From CAVQGM01 sp963712065 (GTDB lineage Bacteria; Actinomycetota; Acidimicrobiia; Acidimicrobiales; Acidimicrobilacustridaceae), in assembly GCA_963712065.1 (NCBI GenBank), contig CAVQGM010000002.1:62001-126000 (forward strand): a stretch of 64,000 bases of DNA, written 5' to 3'. Each line of letters opens with the position of its first letter. Position 1 is the stretch's first letter. The notes under the pieces were generated by a model. It searched no databases, was not told the origin of the DNA, and was given only the letters and a program-made list of their open reading frames with translations. The position numbers and the translations under genes were made by a program. Below, piece after piece: positions 37,310-46,426 of the stretch.

Positions 37310-37353
37310 ACGGCGACCGCCCGGCCACGACTCGGCCGGGCGGTCGCCGTTTT
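37310..37353 (+). terminator. Intrinsic terminator of the tRNA gene
   Basis: A perfect 17-bp stem (37310-37326 with 37334-37350, 7-nt loop) followed by TTTT, beginning 2 nt after the tRNA CCA end. Confidence 0.93.
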
Positions 37354-37400
37354 GGGCCGCTCTCGACGACGGCGCGCGACCGCCCTACGCTCGACCACCC

Positions 37401-37685
37401 ATGGAGATCAGCGCGTTCCAGGACCTGATGGACGACCTCTACGGCGAGGCCGACCGGGCGCGGGGCGTGCCGGCCACCGTGGCGTGGCTGTGCGAGGAGT
37501 TGGGCGAGCTGGCCCAGGCGGTGCGCAAGGGAAGCACCGACGAGCAACTGCACGAGTTGGGCGACGTGCTGGCCTGGTTGGCGTCGCTCGCCAACCAGCT
37601 CGGCCTGTCGCTCGACCAGGCCGCCGACCGCTACGTGGTCGACCCTCCGCGCGCTCCCACCCATCGAGCCCGTTCAGTACGCTGA
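37401..37685 (+). CDS. MazG-like nucleotide pyrophosphohydrolase domain protein
   Basis: A 94-aa protein with the MazG pattern EELGELAQAVRKG followed by ELGDVLAWLASLANQLG (E-x2-E ... E-x2-D). It would hydrolyse NTPs or dNTPs to the monophosphate. It is shorter than tandem MazG and matches the single-domain group. ATG 37401. The last 15 residues are basic and not family-like. Confidence 0.8.
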   Translation: MEISAFQDLMDDLYGEADRARGVPATVAWLCEELGELAQAVRKGSTDEQLHELGDVLAWLASLANQLGLSLDQAADRYVVDPPRAPTHRARSVR

Positions 37686-37721
37686 CGCCGTTCTGGGTGG
37701 TTCGAGCCGATGGGGGACGAC

Positions 37722-38807
37722 ATGGCGCACGAGGTGCGAGGGGTGGTCGCGGTCGACAAGGGTGCGCCGGTACGGGTGGAGACGATCGTCGTGCCCGATC
37801 CCGGTCCGGGCGAGGTGCTGGTCGACGTGCAGGCGTGCGGGGTGTGCCACACCGATCTCCACTACCGCGAGGGCGGCATCAACGACGACTTCCCCTTCCT
37901 GCTCGGCCACGAGGCGGCCGGCCGAGTGTCCGCGGTGGGCCCCGACGTCACCTCCGTCGCGGTCGACGACTTCGTGGTGCTCAACTGGCGAGCGGTGTGT
38001 GGCGAGTGCCGGGCGTGTCGCCGGGGTCGGCCTTGGTACTGCTTCTCCACGTTCAACGCCACCCAGAAGATGACCCTCGACGGCGTAGAGCTTTCGCCCG
38101 CGCTCGGCATCGGCGCGTTCGCCGAGAAGACGCTGGTCGCCGAGGGTCAGGCCACCAAGGTCGACGACCGCGCCCGGCCCGAGGCCGCAGGCCTGCTCGG
38201 GTGCGGTGTGATGGCCGGGTTCGGCGCCGCCGTCTACACGGGCGAGGTCGGACGGGGCGACAGCGTGGCGGTGTTCGGCTGCGGCGGCGTTGGTGACGCG
38301 GCGATCGCAGGCGCGCAGCTCGCCGGCGCCAGCACGATCATCGCGGTCGACCTCGACGCCACCAAGCTCGAGTGGGCCCGCCGGTTCGGGGCGACGCACA
38401 CCGTCGACGCGTCGGCGGTCGACGCCGTCGAAGCGGTGCGCGAGCTCACCGGCGGTTTCGGCGCCGACGTGTGCATCGAGGCCGTGGGCAACCCCGCGGT
38501 GCTCGAGCAGGCGTTCTTCGCGCGCGACCTGGCGGGCACCGTCGTACAGGTGGGCGTGCCCAACCCGCAGATGCGACTACCGGACCTGCCCATGATCGAG
38601 TTCTTCGGACGGGGCGGCGCCCTCAAGCCGTCGTGGTACGGCGACTGCCTGCCCAGCCGCGACTTCCCGATGCTGATCGATCTCTACCTACAAGGCCGCT
38701 TCGACCTCGACGGCTTCGTCAGCGAGACCATCGACCTCGACCAGGTCGAAGAGGCCTTCCACCGCATGGAGTCCGGCGAAGTCCTCCGCTCCGTCGTCGT
38801 CCTCTGA
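37722..38807 (+). CDS. mscR: S-(hydroxymethyl)mycothiol dehydrogenase
   Basis: A 361-aa zinc-dependent medium-chain alcohol dehydrogenase. Catalytic zinc ligands are in CGVCHTDLHYREGG and LGHEAAGRV, the structural zinc site is CGECRACRRGRPWYC, and the NAD-binding motif is FGCGGVGDAAIAGA. The subgroup is marked by ALKPSWYGDCLPSRDFPML. It oxidises the mycothiol adduct of formaldehyde, and mycothiol is specific to actinobacteria. ATG 37722 is preferred over 37710 because of a GGGGGA site upstream. Confidence 0.9.
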   Translation: MAHEVRGVVAVDKGAPVRVETIVVPDPGPGEVLVDVQACGVCHTDLHYREGGINDDFPFLLGHEAAGRVSAVGPDVTSVAVDDFVVLNWRAVCGECRACRRGRPWYCFSTFNATQKMTLDGVELSPALGIGAFAEKTLVAEGQATKVDDRARPEAAGLLGCGVMAGFGAAVYTGEVGRGDSVAVFGCGGVGDAAIAGAQLAGASTIIAVDLDATKLEWARRFGATHTVDASAVDAVEAVRELTGGFGADVCIEAVGNPAVLEQAFFARDLAGTVVQVGVPNPQMRLPDLPMIEFFGRGGALKPSWYGDCLPSRDFPMLIDLYLQGRFDLDGFVSETIDLDQVEEAFHRMESGEVLRSVVVL

Positions 38808-39091
38808 ACAGACCAGCAGATCGACCGAGCAAATCGACCGACCTCAGCCGAGCCCGCACAGGGCTGAAGCGAGCACCGACGAGAGGGGCACCGACCCCCA
38901 GCCCAGAAGCGAGACCGGTGCCGATCGCAGCGAGGCACCAACGCCCGGCGTCGCCGAAGGCGCCGCGTCGGGCCGCCGCTGAGCGGGTGGCGGGCGGCCG
39001 CAAGCCCGATGCGAGCGCAGCGAGCACCTCGGGCGCGGACCGCCCGACAGGACCCGCTCAGCAGAGGCCCGACATCACAGGCCGAACGAGC
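38808..39091. other. Convergent intergenic region with nested inverted repeats
   Basis: 284 bp between the stops of mscR and asd with no plausible gene. At 38978-39062 it holds a nested hairpin: GCTGAGCGGGT with its complement (outer), CGGGCGG with CCGCCCG (middle) and GCCCGA with TCGGGC (inner). The remainder is GC-rich with GAGCGCAGCGAG-like repeats. Possible terminator or structured RNA. Confidence 0.5.
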
Positions 39092-40114
39092 TCAACCCCG
39101 AGCGAGCAGGCACTCCGCGATCTGCACCGCGTTGAGCGCCGCCCCTTTGCGGAGGTTGTCGCCGCTGACGAACAGCGACAGGCCGTGCTCGACCGTGGGA
39201 TCGACGCGGATGCGACCGACGTAGGTGGGGTCGGCGCCCGCCGCCTTGAGCGGGGTGGGCACGTCGGTGAGCTCGACACCTGATGCCTTGAGCAGCAGCC
39301 GGCGGGCGTCTTCGGGGGTGATGGCCGACGCGAAACCGGCGTTGAGCGACAGCGAGTGGCCCGTGTAGACGGGCACGCGAACACAGGTGACGGCCACCTT
39401 GAGATCGGGCAGCTCGAGGATCTTGCGGCTCTCGTCTCGCAGCTTCTGCTCTTCGCTCGTCTCGGCCAGGCCGTCGTCGACCAGGCTCCCCGCGAACGGG
39501 ATGACGTTGAAGGCGATCGGCTGGGGGAACACATGAGGCTCGGGGAAGTCGACCGCGTTGCCCGACAGCGCCAACGCCGGGCCGCCCTCGCCCACCTTGC
39601 GGATCTGCTCGTCGAGCTCGGCCGTGCCGGCCAAGCCGCCACCCGACACCGCCTGGTAGGTGCTCACGACCAACGTGCGCAGGCCCGCCTCGAGATCGAG
39701 CGGCTTGAGCACGGGCATGGCCACCATGGTCGTGCAGTTGGGGTTGGCCACGATGTTCTTCGGGATCGACTCGAGCGCGTGGGCGTTGACCTCGGGCACG
39801 ACCAACGGCACGTCAGGATCCATGCGCCACGCCGACGAGTTGTCGACGACGATCGCCCCGGCCTCGGCGACCCGCGGGGCGAGCACTTTCGACGTGCCAC
39901 CACCGGCCGAGAAGAGGACGATGTCGAGGCCCGCGTAGTCGGCGGTCTCGGCGTCTTCCACCTCGATGTCGCCGTCGAGCCAGGGCAGACGACGCCCGGC
40001 CGAACGGCTCGAGGCGAACAAGCGGAGCTGGTCGACCGGGAACTGACGTTCGGCCAGCACCGACCGCATGACCCCGCCGACCTGACCCGTCGCTCCGACG
40101 ATTCCGATGCGCAT
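39092..40114 (-). CDS. asd: Aspartate-semialdehyde dehydrogenase
   Basis: A 340-aa enzyme, the second step of the aspartate pathway to lysine, threonine and methionine. N-terminal GATGQVG binds NADP; the catalytic cysteine is C127 in NPNCTTMV; QAVSGGGLAGTAEL is also conserved. ATG 40114. It lies downstream of lysC on the same strand with an 88-nt gap, as in many actinobacteria. Confidence 0.96.
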   Translation of the reverse strand: MRIGIVGATGQVGGVMRSVLAERQFPVDQLRLFASSRSAGRRLPWLDGDIEVEDAETADYAGLDIVLFSAGGGTSKVLAPRVAEAGAIVVDNSSAWRMDPDVPLVVPEVNAHALESIPKNIVANPNCTTMVAMPVLKPLDLEAGLRTLVVSTYQAVSGGGLAGTAELDEQIRKVGEGGPALALSGNAVDFPEPHVFPQPIAFNVIPFAGSLVDDGLAETSEEQKLRDESRKILELPDLKVAVTCVRVPVYTGHSLSLNAGFASAITPEDARRLLLKASGVELTDVPTPLKAAGADPTYVGRIRVDPTVEHGLSLFVSGDNLRKGAALNAVQIAECLLARG

Positions 40115-40202
40115 AAGGCGACCATGCTACCGGCGCCAAGGTGGGCCCACGACCACGTTTTCGTCTTCTCGGTGCAGGGCGAGGCGGGCGAGCGGCCGCC
40201 GG

Positions 40203-41435
40203 TCAGTCGATGAACGCCTGGCCCTTCGACAGCTCGAAGGCGTCGTGCAGCACTTGCACGGCCTGCTCGATCTGGTCCTGGTGGACGATGCAGCTGACCC
40301 GGATGGCAGAGGTCGAGATCATCTCGATGTTGATGCCTTCTTTCGCCAGCGTCTCGAAGACCGTGGCGGCCACACCAGGGTGAGACTTCATGCCGGCGCC
40401 GACCACGCTCACCCGGGCGATGTCGGGATCGCCGCGCACATCGGTGGCGCCGATCTCCCCGGCCTGCTCGCGGCAGGTGGCGATGGCTCGCTCGAAGTCG
40501 GTGTGGGGAACGGTGAACGAGATGTCGGTGACGCCGTGGTCGGACACGTTCTGGACGATGACGTCGACGTTGATGTCGTGGTCGGCGAGCGCACGGAACA
40601 GCTGGCCGGCCACGCCGGGACGATCGGCCACCCCGCCCACCGTGATCTTGGCCTCGTCGGTGTCGTGGGTCACCGCCGAGATGATGGCCTGTTCCATGTC
40701 GTGGTCCTCCTTGGTCACCAGGGTGCCGGGCTCCCAGGTGAACGCCGACCGCACGTGCAGGTCGACGCCGTGGGTGCGGGCGAACTCGACCGACCGCATG
40801 GCGGGCTTCGGGCATCCGTTGGCGGTCATCTCGAGCAGCTCGTCGAACGACACCTGGTCCATCTTGCGGGCGTCGCTGACCACCCGAGGATCGCTGGTGA
40901 ACACGCCCGACACGTCGGTGTAGAGCTCGCACACCTCGGCACCGAGTGCGTGGGCCAGCGCGACGGCGGTGGTGTCGGAGCCGCCGCGGCCGAGAAAGGT
41001 GACGTTGTGCTCGCCGGAGACGCCCTGCGCCCCACCGACCACCGGCACCCGACCGGCGTCGAGGGCCTGGCGCACCCGGTCGGGGCGCACATCGACGATC
41101 TTGGCGTTGGTGTGCGTGCTGTCGGTGATGAAACCGGCCTGGCTCCCGGTGAACGACTCGGCCGGCGTGTCGATGTCGCAGAGCGCCATGCACAGCAGGG
41201 CCATCGCCTTGCGCTCGCCGGCGGTGATCAGCATGTCCATCTCGCGGCCAGGACGCGTGTCGGACACCTCGGCCGCCACCCGCAGCAGGTCGTCGGTCTC
41301 CTTGCCCATCGCACTGATGACCACCACGACCTGGTTGCCCCGGCGGACGGTGCGGGCCACGTGGTCGGCGACGGCGCGCATCCGCTCGGGGTCAGCCACG
41401 GACGTGCCGCCGAACTTCTGCACCAGGAGAGCCAC
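40203..41435 (-). CDS. lysC: Aspartate kinase
   Basis: A 410-aa aspartokinase. The kinase domain starts with VQKFGGTSVADPERM and contains FLGRGGSDTTAVALA and ELYTDVSGVFTSDPR. Two C-terminal ACT domains (from about 265) contain feedback-regulatory residues, including the region SVVGAGMKSHPGVAA. GTG 41435 matches the family N-terminus. An internal start for a separate beta subunit is typical of such enzymes but cannot be assigned here. Confidence 0.95.
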   Translation of the reverse strand: MALLVQKFGGTSVADPERMRAVADHVARTVRRGNQVVVVISAMGKETDDLLRVAAEVSDTRPGREMDMLITAGERKAMALLCMALCDIDTPAESFTGSQAGFITDSTHTNAKIVDVRPDRVRQALDAGRVPVVGGAQGVSGEHNVTFLGRGGSDTTAVALAHALGAEVCELYTDVSGVFTSDPRVVSDARKMDQVSFDELLEMTANGCPKPAMRSVEFARTHGVDLHVRSAFTWEPGTLVTKEDHDMEQAIISAVTHDTDEAKITVGGVADRPGVAGQLFRALADHDINVDVIVQNVSDHGVTDISFTVPHTDFERAIATCREQAGEIGATDVRGDPDIARVSVVGAGMKSHPGVAATVFETLAKEGINIEMISTSAIRVSCIVHQDQIEQAVQVLHDAFELSKGQAFID

Positions 41436-41505
41436 GCCGGGCAGCGTAACGGTCGCCGCGACGCGCTCACCATCCAGTAGCCGCAGCCGATAGCGTCGGG
41501 CCGCC

Positions 41506-42378
41506 ATGCCCAGACCGCAGACCCAACGGGAGCGGGCCCGCGCCCGCGAGCAGGCCCGCACCACCGCCCAACAGCAGCAGGCCGCTGCAGCGCGCCGGCG
41601 GCGGCGCACCCTGGCGCTCGTGGGGTTCGTGCTGGTCCTCGCACTGCTGGCCGGCATCGCGGGCAGCGTCATCGGCAGCAACGACGACCAGTCGGTCGCC
41701 ACCGACACCACGACCACCACCGGCGACCCGTCCACCACGACCGTCCCCGCGGTCGGCAACGCGGAGCTGCCCATCCCGCCGCCCGGCGAGACCCTCACCG
41801 AACCCACGCCCTGCCCGGCCGACGACGGCTCGTCACCCCGGGTCACCACGTTCGCCGGTCCGCCGCCGATGTGCATCGAGACCAACCGCTTCTACGAAGC
41901 GATCATCACCACGTCGAAGGGCGAGCTGAAGCTGCAGCTCAACCCCGAGCAGGCGCCCAACGCGGTGAACAACTTCGTGGTGCTGGCCCGCTACCACTAC
42001 TACGACGGTCAGCCGTTCACGGCCATCTTCCCCAGGGAGGCGGCGGTGGTCCGGGGCAGGTTCGCCAACCCCGAGGGGGTCGAGAGCCCCGGCTACACGA
42101 TCCCGGGCGAAGCCCCGCCCCAGGGCCAGATCTTCGTGCCGGGCACCATCGCGTTCATCCCGCTCAGCGAGACCGACGCGGCCTACGCGGCGTCGTTCCT
42201 CCTGGCCACCTTCGAGCGCGCCGCCGACCTGCCCCAGAACCTGACGTCGTTCGGCATCATGCTCGACGGGCAAGACACCCTCATCGGCATCGACCGGGCC
42301 GGCAGCCAACAGGGCAACCCCGCAGAGACGGTCACCATCGAGTCGATTGCGATTCGGGCCTCGGCGCCCATCGACTGA
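41506..42378 (+). CDS. Membrane-anchored cyclophilin-type prolyl isomerase
   Basis: A 290-aa protein. A basic N-terminus, one membrane helix (about 37-57) and a Thr/Pro-rich linker precede a cyclophilin-like domain (about 125-285) with YEAIITTSKGELKLQLNPEQ and NNFVVLARYHYYDG. Several standard active-site residues are altered (no FHR motif; FTAIFPRE instead), so catalysis is uncertain. ATG 41506. It is followed after 25 nt by an FKBP-type isomerase with a similar anchor. Confidence 0.82.
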   Translation: MPRPQTQRERARAREQARTTAQQQQAAAARRRRRTLALVGFVLVLALLAGIAGSVIGSNDDQSVATDTTTTTGDPSTTTVPAVGNAELPIPPPGETLTEPTPCPADDGSSPRVTTFAGPPPMCIETNRFYEAIITTSKGELKLQLNPEQAPNAVNNFVVLARYHYYDGQPFTAIFPREAAVVRGRFANPEGVESPGYTIPGEAPPQGQIFVPGTIAFIPLSETDAAYAASFLLATFERAADLPQNLTSFGIMLDGQDTLIGIDRAGSQQGNPAETVTIESIAIRASAPID

Positions 42379-42403
42379 CCGGGGTTGCTAGCGTGCCCCG
42401 CCG

Positions 42404-43474
42404 ATGGGCACCGACAAACGTGAACGACAGAAGGCCGGACGCACCGCGCGGGTGGAAGCCGCACGCGAGGCACAGAAGAAGGCCGAGACGCGCCGCCGGA
42501 TCATCCTCGCCGTGGGCCTGGTGGCCTTCGTGGCCGCCGCCATCGCCATCCTGGCCCTCGTGACGGGCGACGATGACGACGACAGCACCGCCACCACCAC
42601 GCCGGAGGCCGAGGCCGGCGAATCGGCGGCCGGCAAGGACTGCGTGCCCCTGGCCGACGAGCTGCCCGATGGCGCCCCCGAGGTGAACATCGAGGCCGGG
42701 CCGCCGCCCACCGAACTGGTCATCGAGGACCTGATCGAGGGCGAGGGCGACGAGGTGCCGGCGGGCGCCACGGTCACGGTCAACTACATCGGCGTGTCGT
42801 GTTCGACCGGCATGGTCTTCGACTCGTCGTGGGAACGGGGCGAGCCGGCCACCTTCCCCCTGTCGGGCGTCATCACCGGCTGGACCGAAGGCATCCCGGG
42901 CATGAAGGTCGGCGGCCAGCGCCTGCTCATCGTGCCGCCCGACCAGGGCTACGGCGCCAGCGGGTCGCCGCCCGACATCGCGCCCGACGAGACCCTCTAC
43001 TTCGTGGTCGACCTGGTGAGCTTCGAGGCACCCGCCGAGTCGGCGGCCGGCAAGGACTGCGTGCCGTTCTCGGGTGAGCTGCCCGAAGGCGCCCCCGAGG
43101 TCCCGATCGAAGCGGGGCCACCGCCCACCGAGCTGGTGGTCGAAGACCTCGTCGTCGGCGACGGCGAGGAGGTGCCGGAGGGCGCCACGGTGACGGTCAA
43201 CTACATCGGCGTCGCCTGCTCGACCGGACAGGTCTTCGACTCGTCGTGGGAACGGGGCCAGACGGCGACCTTCCCGCTCGACGGGGTCATCAGCGGGTGG
43301 ACCGAAGGCATCCCCGGCATGAAGGTCGGCGGGCAGCGGCTGCTCATCGTCCCGCCCGACCAGGCCTACGGCGCCGAAGGTCAACCGCCCACCATCGGCC
43401 CCGACGAGACCCTCTACTTCGTGGTCGACATGGTCAGCGTGGGCGAGTCGACCACCACCACGGCCGCCCCCTGA
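42404..43474 (+). CDS. Membrane-anchored FKBP-type prolyl isomerase with duplicated domain
   Basis: A 356-aa protein. A basic and charged N-terminus, one membrane helix (about 33-52) and an acidic linker are followed by two nearly identical FKBP domains (about 74-205 and 210-345). Both contain GATVTVNYIGV, STG-VFDSSWERG and GMKVGGQRLLIVPPDQ. The two copies are very similar at the DNA level, indicating a recent internal duplication. It probably folds exported proteins outside the membrane. Confidence 0.88.
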   Translation: MGTDKRERQKAGRTARVEAAREAQKKAETRRRIILAVGLVAFVAAAIAILALVTGDDDDDSTATTTPEAEAGESAAGKDCVPLADELPDGAPEVNIEAGPPPTELVIEDLIEGEGDEVPAGATVTVNYIGVSCSTGMVFDSSWERGEPATFPLSGVITGWTEGIPGMKVGGQRLLIVPPDQGYGASGSPPDIAPDETLYFVVDLVSFEAPAESAAGKDCVPFSGELPEGAPEVPIEAGPPPTELVVEDLVVGDGEEVPEGATVTVNYIGVACSTGQVFDSSWERGQTATFPLDGVISGWTEGIPGMKVGGQRLLIVPPDQAYGAEGQPPTIGPDETLYFVVDMVSVGESTTTTAAP

Positions 43475-43490
43475 CCCACCCTGAACCCGC

Positions 43491-44159
43491 TCAGGAGCGA
43501 GGCAGCACGCTGAGATCGCTCGGCGCGCCGTCGCGATAGACGGTGCACTCACCCACGCCCTCGACGCGCCACTCGCCCGTGGCATCGCGGATGAGCGCGG
43601 TCGACTCGGGCACGCCCACCACGGCCAGGCCGGCCGGCGCCAGCTCGACGGTGCGATGGACCTTGTCGGGTGACCACTGGTTGACCCGGGGGATGAGGGC
43701 CAGCCCCGGCACCAGGCCCAAGCCCACCGTGAACGCGCCACCTCGCGTGTCGACCATCGGGTCGCACAACACGTCGGCGCCCGCCCCTGACCCGGCGATC
43801 ACCGCTCCTGCGTTCCAGGCTTCGACGAGGGCGTCGAACAAGGGGCTGTCCTTCAGCACGGCCCGCAGGTGCATCGGCGACGACCCGACCAGGTAGACGA
43901 AGCGGGCGGCTCGCAGCTGATCGATGTGCTCCTCGACGAGACCGTCGCGCCGGGTGAGCACCGGCAGCTCGCGCACGGTGGCGTCGAGCGAGGCGAACCA
44001 CCGGCTGGCGAGCTCGACCAGTCGACCAGGGTTCTCGTAGGCCGCTCCGGTGGGCAGCACGACCACCTCTCGGGTGCCCGACTCGGCCAGCAGGGCGCCA
44101 TCGAAGGTGCACCCCTCGCGGAACTCACCGCCGCCCACCAACGCGACCGGACCGCTCAC
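43491..44159 (-). CDS. Peptidase S51 / type 1 glutamine amidotransferase-like protein
   Basis: A 222-aa protein with the peptidase E / cyanophycinase-like core: VALVGGGEF start, VVVLPTGAAYENP, YLVGSSPMHLRAVL and the nucleophile elbow IAGSGAGADVLCDP. GTG 44159 overlaps the stop of the methyltransferase gene by GTGA. The substrate, a peptide or an amide, is unknown. Confidence 0.82.
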   Translation of the reverse strand: MSGPVALVGGGEFREGCTFDGALLAESGTREVVVLPTGAAYENPGRLVELASRWFASLDATVRELPVLTRRDGLVEEHIDQLRAARFVYLVGSSPMHLRAVLKDSPLFDALVEAWNAGAVIAGSGAGADVLCDPMVDTRGGAFTVGLGLVPGLALIPRVNQWSPDKVHRTVELAPAGLAVVGVPESTALIRDATGEWRVEGVGECTVYRDGAPSDLSVLPRS

Positions 44160-44746
44160 TGATCGACCCCGTCGGATGCGCGGACCGCCGCCGCCTCTGT
44201 GGCGATGTACGTCACCTCTCGCCGTTCGTGCATGGGGGCGACGATACGCCCCCTCGCCTGCACGAACTGACGCAAGGGCCACACCGGTGTCGCGATCTTG
44301 AAGCGCTCGAGATCGGCGAGGGTGATCCCGGCCACCCACAACGTCTCGACGACGTCGCGCTCGACGAACCGATGGCGCACGGCCGGATGCGAGGCCCAGC
44401 ACGTGGCGACCAGGCGGTGACCGGCCGACACGTGATGGACGGGCTCGATCAACTCGACCCACCCGCCGGGGGCGAGCAGGGCTGCCATTCCCCGCGCCGC
44501 GGCCAGCAGATCGGGGAAGCGGGTGAGCTCGGCCACCGAGACGATCGTGTCGTAGCGCGCCACGGGCAGCTCGCCCATCGACGCGCCGACCAGCTCGGCG
44601 CGGGCGGCGGGCACCGAGAGATCGAGGACCCGCCCTCGGCTGCGGCCTTCGATCGCCGGCCGTCGTCGCGCGAGCTCGGCGGTGACCGCGTCGGGGAAGG
44701 CGTGCGCACCGCCGGACACCTTCGGCACGACCGCTGGGGAGGGCAC
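44156..44746 (-). CDS. SAM-dependent methyltransferase-like protein
   Basis: A 196-aa class I methyltransferase-like protein (GRVLDLSVPAARAEL, YDTIVSVAELTRFPDLLAAA, LLAPGGWVELIEPV). The glycine-rich SAM motif is reduced (RVLDLS without G-x-G), so it may not be catalytic. GTG 44746. It is divergent from 3-hydroxybutyryl-CoA dehydrogenase. Confidence 0.7.
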   Translation of the reverse strand: MPSPAVVPKVSGGAHAFPDAVTAELARRRPAIEGRSRGRVLDLSVPAARAELVGASMGELPVARYDTIVSVAELTRFPDLLAAARGMAALLAPGGWVELIEPVHHVSAGHRLVATCWASHPAVRHRFVERDVVETLWVAGITLADLERFKIATPVWPLRQFVQARGRIVAPMHERREVTYIATEAAAVRASDGVDQ

Positions 44747-44798
44747 GGGCGCAGGCTAGTTCTGCTGCTCGGCTCCGCCGTTCTGGAACAGGCGAGCT

Positions 44799-44810
44799 AC
44801 CGATCGGTAA
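44799..44810. promoter_or_regulatory. Palindromic operator-like site
   Basis: A perfect 12-bp palindrome, TACCGATCGGTA, lies 11 nt before the ATG of 3-hydroxybutyryl-CoA dehydrogenase. Its size and sequence suit a TetR-type regulator of CoA metabolism. The regulator is unknown. Confidence 0.45.
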
Positions 44811-44821
44811 CGTGGCCGGTC

Positions 44822-45673
44822 ATGACGATCAAGCGTGTTGGCATCGTGGGTTCGGGAATCATGGGATCGGGCATCGCCGAGGTCGCCGCCAAGGCCGGCT
44901 TCGAGGTGGTGCTGCGCTCGCGACAGCAGCACTCTGCCGACGCCATGGTCGCGTCGCTCGAGAAGTCGCTCGGCAAGCAGGTCGACAAGGGCCGCCTCGA
45001 GGCCGACGAACGCGATGCGGTGCTCGCCCGGGTCTCGGCCACCTCCGCCCTGAAGGACCTCGCCGACTGCGACCTCGTCATCGAGTCGATCGTGGAAGAT
45101 CTCGACACCAAGCGCGAGCTGTTCGTCGAGCTCAACAACATCGCCAAGGACGGCGCCATCCTCGCCACCAACACGTCCACGCTCGCCGTGGTCGACATGG
45201 CGGTCGAGACCCATCACCCCGAGCGGGTGTGCGGAGTGCACTTCTTCAACCCGGCACCGATGATGTCGCTCGTCGAGATCGTGCGTCCCATCACCGCCTC
45301 CGACGAGACCATCGCCGAGGTGCGGGCGTTCGCCGAGGCCTGCGGCAAGACGCCGGTCGAGGTGGGTGACCGCGCCGGCTTCATCGTCAACGCACTGCTG
45401 TTCCCCTATCTCAACAACGCCGTGCGCATGCTCGAGAACGGCACGGCCTCGCGCGACGACATCGACGCGGCCATGAAGGGCGGCTGCAACTTCCCGATGG
45501 GGCCGCTGGCCCTGCTCGACCTGGTCGGCCTCGACACCTCGGTCGCCATCCTCGACGCGCTCTACACCGAGTTCCGCGACCCCAACTACGCCGCGCAGCC
45601 CCTCCTGCGCCGCATGGTCAGCGCCGGCCAACTCGGACGGAAGTCCGGCAAGGGCTTCTACGACTACTCCTGA
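44822..45673 (+). CDS. 3-hydroxybutyryl-CoA dehydrogenase
   Basis: A 283-aa short 3-hydroxyacyl-CoA dehydrogenase. The NAD motif VGIVGSGIMGSGIAEVAAKA is followed by the substrate-site region HFFNPAPMMSLVEIV and the C-terminal domain ending LGRKSGKGFYDYS. It converts acetoacetyl-CoA and (S)-3-hydroxybutyryl-CoA into each other, which feeds butyrate or ethylmalonyl-CoA metabolism. The ATG at 44822 fits the family start; the upstream frame is antisense to another gene. Confidence 0.92.
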   Translation: MTIKRVGIVGSGIMGSGIAEVAAKAGFEVVLRSRQQHSADAMVASLEKSLGKQVDKGRLEADERDAVLARVSATSALKDLADCDLVIESIVEDLDTKRELFVELNNIAKDGAILATNTSTLAVVDMAVETHHPERVCGVHFFNPAPMMSLVEIVRPITASDETIAEVRAFAEACGKTPVEVGDRAGFIVNALLFPYLNNAVRMLENGTASRDDIDAAMKGGCNFPMGPLALLDLVGLDTSVAILDALYTEFRDPNYAAQPLLRRMVSAGQLGRKSGKGFYDYS

Positions 45674-45686
45674 CGCGACCCGGGCG

Positions 45687-46350
45687 GTGCCCGTCGAGCC
45701 ACCCCCGTCCCGCTGGGCGTTCCCACCCCTCGACGAGGCCGATCCGAACGGCGTGGTCGGCCTGGGTGCCGATCTCGAACCGGGCACGCTGCTGGCGGCC
45801 TATCGCCAGGGCATCTTCCCGATGCCGATCGATCGGGGGAACCGGGTCGCCTGGTGGTCGCCCGACCCGCGCGGCGTGATCCCTCTCGACGGCCTGCACA
45901 TCTCCCGCTCGTTGCGGCGCTCCCTCGGTCACTTCGAGATCCGGGTCGACACTGCGTTCGACCAGGTGGTCGACGGCTGCGCGTCGCCGACGAGACCGGG
46001 CGGATGGATCACCCCCGAGATCAAGCACGCCTACCGCCGGCTGCACGAGCTGGGCTGGGCCCACAGCATCGAGACCTGGAGCGCCGACGGGCGCCTCGTC
46101 GGTGGCGTCTACGGGGTGGCCATCGGTGGCCTGTTCGCCGGTGAGTCGATGTTCCACGAGGACGCGCGACGCGTCGAAGGCGGCGCTGGTGGGCCTGGTC
46201 ACGCTGCTCCGGGCCGGCGGCGCGAGCCTGTTCGACGTGCAGTGGACCACGCCCCACTTGGTGTCGCTCGGCGCGGTCGACCTTCCTCGCGCCGCCTATC
46301 TCGATCGGTTGCAGCTGGCCGTGAGCCAGCCGATCGACGTCTTCTCGTGA
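45687..46350 (+). pseudogene. aat: Leucyl/phenylalanyl-tRNA-protein transferase, frameshifted
   Basis: An N-end rule aminoacyl transferase of about 220 aa in two frames. The first (GTG 45687) carries the family core YRQGIFPMP, WWSPDPRGVIPLDGLHIS and GVAIGGLFAGESMF. A surplus base near 46165 moves the rest into the next frame: SKAALVGLVTLLRAGGASLF, DVQWTTPHLVSLGAV and DVFS* at 46350. All conserved regions are present after a one-base correction. Confidence 0.85.
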
Positions 46351-46426
46351 CCATGCAGGCCGCCGGCGGGAGGCACGTCGGCGCACAAGGTTGGCCGAGG
46401 GCGGGCCGGCGCGGGACCATGGTCCC

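Noticed and set aside
38719..39027. Short antisense frame in the mscR-asd gap
   Set aside because: No homology, no ribosome-binding site and composition that follows the inverted-repeat DNA.
44228..44821. N-terminal extension of 3-hydroxybutyryl-CoA dehydrogenase
   Set aside because: The upstream frame is antisense to the methyltransferase gene, and the enzyme family begins at the ATG at 44822.
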